Below, piece after piece: positions 1 to 4,207 of a stretch of DNA of 5,774 nucleotides. Made by a program: the position numbers and the translations under genes. The stretch covers positions 1-5,774 of the forward strand of contig CAKSHG010000145.1 in the NCBI GenBank assembly GCA_934456315.1, written 5' to 3'. The notes beneath the pieces were generated by a model. The model did no database searches and was not told the DNA's origin. It saw only the letters and a program-made list of their open reading frames with translations. The DNA comes from an uncultured Oscillospiraceae bacterium (GTDB lineage Bacteria > Bacillota > Clostridia > Oscillospirales > Ruminococcaceae). Numbering within the stretch: the first letter of the stretch is position 1; every line of letters starts with the position of its first letter.

Positions 1-1076
1 ATCGTGTACTTCTCAAGCATTATTATCGCGCCGAAGTACAGCCCCCACAGCACGAAATTCCAGCTCGCGCCGTGCCAGAGTCCGGTCAGGAACCACACCA
101 CCAGGATATTGAGCGGCTGGTGACGGCGGTTTCCTCCCATGGGAATGTAGACGTAATCCCGGAAGAAGCTGCCGAGGGAGATGTGCCATCTGCGCCAGAA
201 TTCGGTTATCGTGCGGGTGATGTAGGGGTAGTTGAAATTCTCGTCGAAGTGGAAGCCCATGCAGCGCCCCATTCCTATCGCCATATCGGAATAGCCGGAG
301 AAATCAAAGTATATCTGCATCGTGTAGGCGAGGATGCCGACCCACGCCCCACCGGTGGAAAGCGACGCAAGGTCGCCGTCCAGGAACATTGCTGAAAGCT
401 CGCCGAGTTGATTTGCGAGTATCACTTTCTTTCCGAGCCCCAACAGGAAGCGGAAAGAACCCTCCGCGAGGTCGTGCATGGAGATCTTCCGGCGGTTTAT
501 TTCCGCGGAAATAGTGGAGTACCTGACGATAGGACCCGCGATGAGCTGCGGGAACATCGAGATGTACAGCAGCAGCGCGGGGAAGCTCTTCTGCGCGCGG
601 ACGGTACCGCGGTAAACGTCCACGATGTAGGATATCGCCTGGAACGTGAAAAAGCTGATACCGATGGGCAGGGCGATACCCGGCTTAGGGATCGGGATAC
701 CTACTGCGTTTAGCATTCCCACAAGGAAATCCGCGTATTTGAACACCGCGATTATACCGATGTTGAGTATCAGCCCGACCACGAGCGCGGGCTTTGACTT
801 GTGTTTGCCGCCGTCGATGAACACTCCCACGACGTAATTCAGGAAAACGCTGACTATCATCAGCGCGACGTAGATCGGCTCGCCCCAGGCGTAGAAAATC
901 AGCGAAAATATGATAAGGACCGCGTTGGAGTACGGGCACTCGCAGCGCACGCGGACATGACTGCCGTACTCCTCCAGCCTGCGCATTCTGGAATGGTCGC
1001 CGCACCTTCCGAGCGCGTAGCATATCGCCGCCGCAGGCAGGAACACATATATAAAAAACAAGTCTGAAAAGACCAT
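1..1076 (-). CDS. MBOAT family O-acyltransferase (AlgI/DltB-like), C-terminus beyond window
   Basis: Partial gene: 358 codons are visible and the frame is still open at the left edge. The product is a polytopic membrane protein that by family would move an acyl (often acetyl) group onto a cell-surface or secreted polymer. Visible landmarks: an N-terminal membrane segment (residues about 5-23), the FYAWGEP motif at 61-67, PIGISFFTFQ at 137-146, the FPQLIAGPIVRY motif at 175-186, QIYFDFSGYSDMAIG at 254-268, EFWRRWHISLGSFFRDYVYIP at about 292-312, and TGLWHGASW at 331-339 with the conserved catalytic-type His335. The ATG start at 1076 has GGAGG five bases upstream and gives the usual MVFSDLFF-type start. 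A consensus promoter lies about 75 bases upstream. Relatives are often followed by an SGNH/DHHW-type partner, but that position is outside the window. The polymer acylated cannot be told from the sequence. Residues 24-48 look like an insertion with Cys25, Cys45 and Cys47. Confidence 0.95.
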   Translation of the reverse strand, partial: MVFSDLFFIYVFLPAAAICYALGRCGDHSRMRRLEEYGSHVRVRCECPYSNAVLIIFSLIFYAWGEPIYVALMIVSVFLNYVVGVFIDGGKHKSKPALVVGLILNIGIIAVFKYADFLVGMLNAVGIPIPKPGIALPIGISFFTFQAISYIVDVYRGTVRAQKSFPALLLYISMFPQLIAGPIVRYSTISAEINRRKISMHDLAEGSFRFLLGLGKKVILANQLGELSAMFLDGDLASLSTGGAWVGILAYTMQIYFDFSGYSDMAIGMGRCMGFHFDENFNYPYITRTITEFWRRWHISLGSFFRDYVYIPMGGNRRHQPLNILVVWFLTGLWHGASWNFVLWGLYFGAIIMLEKYT

Positions 1077-1103
1077 GTAGCCCTCCGTTTTTCTGTCTGT
1101 CAC

Positions 1104-1125
1104 AGCGCGGAGCATTCTGCGCGCT
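1104..1125 (-). other. Hairpin in the MBOAT 5' leader
   Basis: AGCGCG pairs with CGCGCT (six base pairs). Inside it come a C/C mismatch, two more pairs and an AATG loop. It lies between the predicted transcription start and the MBOAT ribosome binding site, with about 28 bases between the hairpin and the ATG, so it does not cover the Shine-Dalgarno. It could stabilise the mRNA 5' end; no function can be assigned. Confidence 0.35.
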
Positions 1126-1148
1126 ATTCCCCATTTATATCCATTATA

Positions 1149-1177
1149 ATTATATCACTGTCAAAATAGTATGTCAA
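1149..1177 (-). promoter_or_regulatory. Consensus sigma-70/SigA promoter for the MBOAT gene
   Basis: Read on the minus strand, TTGACA (1177-1172) and TATAAT (1154-1149) are separated by exactly 17 bases: a perfect housekeeping promoter. A second TTGACA copy lies in the spacer (1164-1159), 13 bases from the first, and a second TATAAT directly abuts the first (1148-1143). Transcription would start near 1142, giving a leader of about 65 bases. It lies just downstream of the terminator of the previous unit, so MBOAT is independently transcribed. Confidence 0.85.
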
Positions 1178-1186
1178 TAGCTGACG

Positions 1187-1221
1187 AAAAATAAAACACC
1201 GCAGCGAAATGCTGCGGTGTT
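1187..1221 (-). terminator. Rho-independent terminator of the marR-small protein unit
   Basis: An 11-bp perfect stem (AACACCGCAGC at 1195-1205 with GCTGCGGTGTT at 1211-1221) encloses a 5-base loop. On the minus strand it is followed by TTATTTTT, so it terminates leftward transcription. It begins 22 bases after the stop codon of the small protein gene. The other side has no T-run, so it is not a good rightward terminator. Confidence 0.92.
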
Positions 1222-1243
1222 CAGGTATGCTATTAACAAGAAC

Positions 1244-1666
1244 TTACTCCGTTTCAGACGACGTGCGCTTCGCCATCTCGTTGTTATACTCGAGCCTGGT
1301 TATCTCTCCCTTTGTGAGCAGCTCGCTAAGCTGCTCGTCAGTGTAGCTGTAAAGCTCGCTGGAATCAATAGTTTCGCTGTCAGAGCCGTCGGAGCTTCCC
1401 GATACAAGCTCTGCCGCCGCCTGGCTCACTGCGTTTTCGGTCTGGCTTTCCGCGCCGTTTTCGGCAGCGGTATCCTCGTTTTCCGATTTTGCGAGGTACT
1501 GCACTGCGCTTTCGCTAAGGTCCAGCGTGTCGTACTTCTTTGCGGTCTGTTCGGTCTGCTCCGCGGTCTTTTCGGAGGTCTTGTCAGTCTTGCCGACCCC
1601 GGTCATTTTTGCGCTGCCGAGCGATGAGCCCTTCTGTGCGGCGCTCGCGTCGATAATGATGTTCAT
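1244..1666 (-). CDS. Small acidic low-complexity protein with SHOCT-like C-terminus (140 aa)
   Basis: No named family recognised. The start is placed at the ATG at 1666 (MNIIIDAS), because AAGGAG stands six bases before it; a longer frame to 1699 has no such site. Visible features: a short hydrophobic start (residues 1-5), a Lys/Thr-rich stretch (about 20-44), a KYDTLDLSESAVQYL segment (44-58), a disordered-looking Ser/Glu/Asp/Ala region (about 61-104), and a C-terminal YTDEQLSELLTKGEITRLEY block (108-127) that resembles the SHOCT motif (Leu-rich turn, GxIT, then E-Y/F). There is no signal peptide or membrane helix, so it is probably cytoplasmic. It follows the MarR gene by 39 bases on the same strand, and the terminator comes right after it, so the two form one operon. 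The KYDTLDLS segment loosely recalls small FlgM-like proteins, but that is weak. Possible roles include protein-protein interaction or regulation; unknown. Confidence 0.8.
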   Translation of the reverse strand: MNIIIDASAAQKGSSLGSAKMTGVGKTDKTSEKTAEQTEQTAKKYDTLDLSESAVQYLAKSENEDTAAENGAESQTENAVSQAAAELVSGSSDGSDSETIDSSELYSYTDEQLSELLTKGEITRLEYNNEMAKRTSSETE

Positions 1667-1672
1667 ACTGTG

Positions 1673-1678
1673 CTCCTT
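1673..1678 (-). promoter_or_regulatory. Ribosome binding site that fixes the start of the small protein
   Basis: AAGGAG on the minus strand, six bases upstream of the ATG at 1666. No comparable site precedes the upstream in-frame ATG at 1699, so the shorter reading is preferred. Confidence 0.8.
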
Positions 1679-1681
1679 TAC

Positions 1682-1698
1682 TGCCTGGTGAACAGGCA
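1682..1698 (-). other. Small intercistronic hairpin between marR and the small protein gene
   Basis: TGCCTG pairs with CAGGCA around a 5-base loop. It lies between the MarR stop codon (1706) and the ribosome binding site of the next gene and has no T-run, so it is not a terminator. It might separate the two reading units or act as a processing site. Confidence 0.35.
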
Positions 1699-1705
1699 CT
1701 CTGCC

Positions 1706-2158
1706 TTACAGGTCGCCCTGCGAAAGCACTTCCGGCTGTCCCGACACATTCTTCAGCACCGCTTCAAGCAGCTCCTGGAGCGTATCCGCCTGCTCCGGGG
1801 AAAGCCCGGATACTATCCGCCGCTCCTGCGCGGCAATGAGCCACGTCAGCTTTGCGCCCGCTTCCGCAGCCTTTTCCGTCAGGCTGACCAGCTTCCCGCG
1901 GCGGTCTCCGGGGTCCTCCCGGAATGTCAGCAGACCTTTCTGCTCCATGCGCGACAGCGTTCCAGTCACCGTGGGGTGAGTTACGCCGAGGTACTGCGCT
2001 ATCTGCTTCTGCGGAACTTCCCCGCCGCAATGCGCGATGTAGCCTATAATGCGCCCCTGCGCGAACGTCACTCCGCAGCACTCCATGTCGCTGTCCGCGC
2101 GCTGCTTTATCTGCTCGCTTATCTGCTTGATAAGGTACCCGATGTGTCTTTCAGTCAT
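1706..2158 (-). CDS. MarR family winged-helix transcriptional regulator (150 aa)
   Basis: A DNA-binding regulator of the MarR type, which normally acts as a dimer that releases DNA on binding a small ligand or on thiol oxidation. The length is typical. The N-terminal dimerisation helix is MTERHIGYLIKQISEQIKQR. The winged helix follows: helix-turn-helix QKQIAQYLGVTHPTVTGTLSRM (about 50-71), then the wing with the family signature DPGDRRGKLVSLT (82-94). The C-terminal helices (about 96-138) complete the dimer interface. Cys27 and Cys28 are adjacent and Cys44 is nearby, so thiol sensing is possible but unproven. The ATG at 2158 is the only start, since a TGA lies seven codons upstream in frame; the Shine-Dalgarno is poor. 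It has its own consensus promoter, is divergent from the TetR gene, and is followed by the small SHOCT-like protein gene. Ligand and targets cannot be read from the sequence. Confidence 0.95.
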   Translation of the reverse strand: MTERHIGYLIKQISEQIKQRADSDMECCGVTFAQGRIIGYIAHCGGEVPQKQIAQYLGVTHPTVTGTLSRMEQKGLLTFREDPGDRRGKLVSLTEKAAEAGAKLTWLIAAQERRIVSGLSPEQADTLQELLEAVLKNVSGQPEVLSQGDL

Positions 2159-2183
2159 TCTTACAGACCGCCCTTTTCAGTGC

Positions 2184-2205
2184 GGCAGCGCAAACCGACG
2201 CTGCC
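2184..2205 (-). other. Hairpin in the marR 5' leader
   Basis: GGCAGCG and CGCTGCC form a 7-bp GC-rich stem with an 8-base loop. It lies between the predicted transcription start (about 2224) and the marR ATG at 2158. The marR gene lacks a good Shine-Dalgarno, so leader structure could matter for its translation; this is inference. An 8-bp palindrome, GTAATTAC, sits next to it at 2209-2216. Confidence 0.4.
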
Positions 2206-2230
2206 TGTGTAATTACTTAGCCCGCTACAT

Positions 2231-2259
2231 ATTATACTACTATTCCGCAGATTTGTCAA
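2231..2259 (-). promoter_or_regulatory. Consensus sigma-70/SigA promoter for the marR unit
   Basis: On the minus strand TTGACA (2259-2254) and TATAAT (2236-2231) are separated by exactly 17 bases. The predicted start is near 2224, giving a leader of about 65 bases. The palindrome GTAATTAC (2209-2216), a few bases downstream of the start, is a weak candidate for a MarR operator. Confidence 0.85.
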
Positions 2260-2294
2260 CAGATACTTAACACTTCTCATGAATGTTCAGACTC

Positions 2295-2323
2295 TTGACA
2301 AAACTAATCAGATTAGTTATAAT
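2295..2323 (+). promoter_or_regulatory. Consensus sigma-70/SigA promoter for the tetR operon
   Basis: TTGACA (2295-2300) and TATAAT (2318-2323) are separated by exactly 17 bases. Transcription would start near 2330, giving a leader of about 30 bases. Its -35 is only 35 bases from the -35 of the divergent marR promoter, so a regulator bound here could affect both units. Confidence 0.88.
2302..2318 (+). promoter_or_regulatory. Probable TetR operator: 17-bp perfect palindrome in the promoter spacer
   Basis: AACTAATCAGATTAGTT has two perfect 8-base arms around a central A. It fills the space between -35 and -10 of the tetR operon promoter, the classic place for a repressor that blocks RNA polymerase. 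Autoregulation by the adjacent TetR protein is the simplest reading; binding by the divergent MarR is the alternative. The right half (ATTAGTTAT, 2312-2320) is repeated at 2333-2341. Confidence 0.72.
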
Positions 2324-2332
2324 GATATTGGT

Positions 2333-2341
2333 ATTAGTTAT
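2333..2341 (+). repeat. Second copy of the operator half-site
   Basis: ATTAGTTAT here repeats 2312-2320 exactly, 21 bases further on, or about two helical turns. It overlaps the imperfect palindrome TGATA-N11-TATCA (2323-2343). It could be a second, weaker site covering the transcription start. Confidence 0.45.
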
Positions 2342-2359
2342 CAGTGAGGAGAAACAGAA

Positions 2360-2953
2360 ATGCCCAAAGCAGGACTTTACAAGGAAACAGTATTGAAAGC
2401 CGCCGCCCGCCTGGCTGACGAAAATGGTCTGGACGCGCTCTCCATGAAGCTTCTCGCCGGGGAACTCGGCGTACAGCCGCCGTCGCTCTATAATCACATA
2501 GAAAGCCTCGACGAGCTGAAAAGGGAGCTGATGCTCTACGGCTGGCGGGAGCTGGAACAGCGTCTGCTGCGCTCTGCGATTGGGGTCGGCGGCTGGGAGG
2601 CGTTCCGCGCGATGTGCCGGGAATTCTACCGCTTTGCTGTGGAAAACCGCGGGGTGTTCAACGCGATGCTGTGGTACAACAAGTATTCCGACAGCGATTC
2701 CATGTCGGCTACCGGGGAGCTGTTCACCTATTTCTACCGCACCATGGCGGGGCTGAACATCTCCCGGGAGCTGTCAGAACACCTTATGCGGACGATACGC
2801 GGCTTTCTTGAGGGATTCGCGCTGCTTGTGAACAACGGAGCGTTCGGACATTCCGCGAGCATTGATGAGAGCTTTGAGCTTTCGCTTGACGTACTCATCG
2901 CGGGAATGAAAACACTGGAGGGACACGAGAAAAATGCAGATAACGATACTTAA
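2360..2953 (+). CDS. TetR/AcrR family transcriptional regulator, WHG-type C-terminal domain (197 aa)
   Basis: A TetR-type repressor, expected to bind its operator as a dimer and let go on binding a small ligand. The N-terminal helix-turn-helix spans about residues 8-54: the LAGELGVQPPSLYNHIESLDEL stretch (32-53) has the usual recognition helix ending in LYNHI. The rest is all-helical and ligand-binding; the AFRAMCREFYRFAVENRGVFNAMLW stretch (81-105) and the RTIRGFLEGFALL stretch (144-156) fit the WHG-type TetR C-terminal domain (TetR_C_33). The length is normal. The ATG at 2360 follows GAGGAG by eight bases. It is first in an operon with a GNAT gene that overlaps its last 20 bases, so the acetyltransferase is probably translationally coupled. 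The 17-bp palindrome in its promoter suggests autoregulation. The ligand is unknown. Confidence 0.95.
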   Translation: MPKAGLYKETVLKAAARLADENGLDALSMKLLAGELGVQPPSLYNHIESLDELKRELMLYGWRELEQRLLRSAIGVGGWEAFRAMCREFYRFAVENRGVFNAMLWYNKYSDSDSMSATGELFTYFYRTMAGLNISRELSEHLMRTIRGFLEGFALLVNNGAFGHSASIDESFELSLDVLIAGMKTLEGHEKNADNDT

Positions 2954-3344
2954 AAACCGGCTCACCACGGAGGGATTCACGGCTCTGTACACCGCCGTCG
3001 GCTGGACTCCGCCCTGCCTCGAGCAGATAAGTGCGGCACTGGAAAACAGCCTGGCAGTATTCACTGCGGTCGCAGACGGCTCCGCCGTCGGAATGGCAAG
3101 GCTGACCGGCGACGGCGCGATGACGTTCCTGCTGAAGGATGTCGCCGTAATGCCGGAAGCGCAGGGAGCGGGCGTCGGGCGGCTGCTGGTATCCGCTGCG
3201 GAGGAGTTCGTCCGCAGCAGCCTGAAAAGCGGCTGGGCGGCTTCACTTGAGCTGTTGGGCGCCACCGGAAAAGAGGGGTTCTACGAGAAGCTCGGGTTCC
3301 GCAGCGACTGCGGAACCGGCATGCTGAAAATGATAAGGAGATGA
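2934..3344 (+). CDS. GNAT family N-acetyltransferase (136 aa)
   Basis: A compact single-domain acetyl-CoA-dependent N-acetyltransferase, probably cytoplasmic. The acetyl-CoA pyrophosphate-binding motif A is clear: KDVAVMPEAQGAGVGRLLV (68-86) with the Q-x-G-x-G loop. The EGFYEKLGFR segment (114-123) is the usual motif B. The N-terminal part (about 10-60: EGFTALYTAVGW, then FTAVADGSAVGMARL) matches the small GNAT group. The ATG at 2934 lies within the end of the tetR gene (20-nt overlap); GGAGG precedes it by 12 bases, a slightly long spacing that fits translational coupling. The kinase gene begins four bases after its stop. Near its 3' end a 10-bp perfect hairpin occurs (3295-3317). The substrate cannot be predicted; an amine-bearing small molecule, possibly the TetR ligand, is an inference from context. 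Confidence 0.93.
   Translation: MQITILKNRLTTEGFTALYTAVGWTPPCLEQISAALENSLAVFTAVADGSAVGMARLTGDGAMTFLLKDVAVMPEAQGAGVGRLLVSAAEEFVRSSLKSGWAASLELLGATGKEGFYEKLGFRSDCGTGMLKMIRR
3295..3317 (+). other. Strong hairpin inside the 3' end of the GNAT gene
   Basis: GGTTCCGCAG (3295-3304) and CTGCGGAACC (3308-3317) form a perfect 10-bp stem with a CGA loop. It lies within codons for the FRSDCGT region, 17 bases before the kinase ribosome binding site. No T-run follows, so it is not an intrinsic terminator. It may slow ribosomes, protect the upstream mRNA from 3' exonucleases, or be a chance effect of codon choice. Confidence 0.5.
3335..3340 (+). promoter_or_regulatory. Ribosome binding site that supports the TTG start of the kinase
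   Basis: AAGGAG lies eight bases before the TTG at 3349 and overlaps the last codons of the GNAT gene. The Walker A motif begins ten residues after this TTG and no in-frame ATG or GTG fits better, so the TTG is taken as the start. The ATG at 3341 is in another frame. Confidence 0.82.
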
Positions 3345-3348
3345 TATT

Positions 3349-4131
3349 TTGGGTGCAAAACTGTACATTGTGGAGGGACTGCCGTGCTCCGGAAAGAGCA
3401 CCACTGCGCGTTACATCGCCGGACGTGCCGGCGGACGTTTTTTCGATGAGGACTGCGCGGAGCACCCAGCAGACTACACGTTCCACGCGTTCATTCCGGA
3501 CGGCGCGGGTGGGTTCACCCCCGCAGAATCTGCGGAGCTCCGGGACAAGGGAACTCCCCAGACGGGCGGGATCGTTGTGCCGCTCGGCGGGCTTTCCGGA
3601 GAGCTGTTCGACAAGGCGCTGAAGTTCAAGATCTACGACTTCCTGGACTGGCAGACAGAACGCCCGGTAATGCTCCGGAAGTGGCGGAATTTCGCCGCCG
3701 GAGCCGACGGGACGTACGTTTTCAACTGCGTGCTCATGCAGAATCCCATGTGCGAAACGATGATGAGGTTCGGCATGACGACTGAACAGTCGCTGGGATT
3801 CATACGTGAGATCTGCGCGGAGATACAGCCGCTCGACCCGGTGGTGATCTACCTTAAATCCACCGACCCGGCGGCGCTTGTGAAAGCCGCTCTGCCGGAG
3901 CGCGGAAACGACTGGCTGAACGCCGTTATCGACTACCACTGCAACGGCGCCTACGGAAGATCCGCAGGTCTGAACGGCTTCGACGGCTACATTGCGGCTC
4001 TGCTGGAACGTCAGCGCCGCGAGCTTGATATGCTGCCGAAGCTCCCGGTAAAGTACACGATACTGGACGACCCGCAGTCCGACTGGGAGCGCGCTTACCG
4101 AAAAATCGGCGAATTCCTGGATCAGAACTGA
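3349..4131 (+). CDS. P-loop NTPase, predicted small-molecule or nucleotide kinase (260 aa)
   Basis: A cytoplasmic P-loop protein. The Walker A motif GLPCSGKST (10-18) is close to the N-terminus, as in the adenylate kinase-like and zeta-toxin/AAA_33-type kinases. Further landmarks: FFDEDCAEHPADYTFHAF (31-48), where the acidic DED and the HP pair are probable substrate or metal ligands; YVFNCVLMQNPMCETM (123-138), like the stretch after the core strand in related uncharacterised Firmicute kinases; and PVVIYLKSTDPAAL (164-177), a typical fourth-strand segment followed by a lid-like Arg-containing region. No second domain is seen. It starts with TTG, supported by AAGGAG. The four-base gap from the GNAT gene indicates a common mRNA. 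The family is known to me only as uncharacterised P-loop kinases, so phosphorylation of a small molecule is inferred from fold and context. Chloramphenicol phosphotransferase-like or zeta-like activity is possible but unproven. Confidence 0.88.
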   Translation: MGAKLYIVEGLPCSGKSTTARYIAGRAGGRFFDEDCAEHPADYTFHAFIPDGAGGFTPAESAELRDKGTPQTGGIVVPLGGLSGELFDKALKFKIYDFLDWQTERPVMLRKWRNFAAGADGTYVFNCVLMQNPMCETMMRFGMTTEQSLGFIREICAEIQPLDPVVIYLKSTDPAALVKAALPERGNDWLNAVIDYHCNGAYGRSAGLNGFDGYIAALLERQRRELDMLPKLPVKYTILDDPQSDWERAYRKIGEFLDQN

Positions 4132-4136
4132 CAGAA

Positions 4137-4153
4137 TGACGTCACGAATTTCG
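4137..4153 (+). other. Two adjoining short palindromes upstream of the DUF819 gene
   Basis: TGACGTCA (4137-4144) is followed directly by CGAATTTCG (4145-4153), each a perfect palindrome. They lie just after the kinase stop. They may be regulatory sites, but no -35/-10 pair is visible nearby, so a local promoter is not supported. Confidence 0.3.
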
Positions 4154-4157
4154 GCGC

Positions 4158-4192
4158 GTATTATTTCGCTCCGGCTGGAAATAATACAGCCG
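4158..4192 (+). promoter_or_regulatory. Alternative hairpins in the leader of the DUF819 gene
   Basis: A 10-bp perfect AT-rich stem is formed by GTATTATTTC (4158-4167) and GAAATAATAC (4178-4187). A competing 6-bp GC-rich stem uses CGGCTG (4172-4177) with CAGCCG (4187-4192). The loop of the first contains one arm of the second, and the second stem ends two bases before AAGGAG. Both cannot form fully at once, so this could switch access to the ribosome binding site. No T-run follows, so it is not a simple terminator. Confidence 0.45.
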
Positions 4193-4193
4193 T

Positions 4194-4199
4194 AAGGAG
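4194..4199 (+). promoter_or_regulatory. Ribosome binding site deciding the DUF819 start
   Basis: AAGGAG ends eight bases before the GTG at 4208, which is therefore preferred as the start. The upstream in-frame GTG at 4199 overlaps this site and cannot be served by it. An ATG at 4206 is also well placed but is followed at once by TGA. Confidence 0.8.
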
Positions 4200-4207
4200 T
4201 GATAGAT

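Noticed and set aside
685..1134. 149-residue minus-strand frame and several plus-strand frames across 72-1067
   Set aside because: They are shadows of the MBOAT gene, which has clear family motifs in another frame; their translations show no recognisable domain.
1667..1699. Upstream ATG extension of the small protein (start at 1699)
   Set aside because: No ribosome binding site before it, and it would cover the intercistronic hairpin and the good AAGGAG site used by the ATG at 1666.
3061..3939. 292-residue minus-strand frame opposite the GNAT and kinase genes
   Set aside because: Arg/Pro-rich translation without motifs, lying antisense to two genes with clear domains and ribosome binding sites; typical GC-rich shadow.
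4158..4192. Intrinsic terminator after the kinase gene
   Set aside because: The stems are not followed by a T-run; the sequence continues into a ribosome binding site.
4199..4207. Upstream GTG (4199) as start of the DUF819 gene
   Set aside because: It overlaps the Shine-Dalgarno itself; the GTG at 4208 has the proper spacing.
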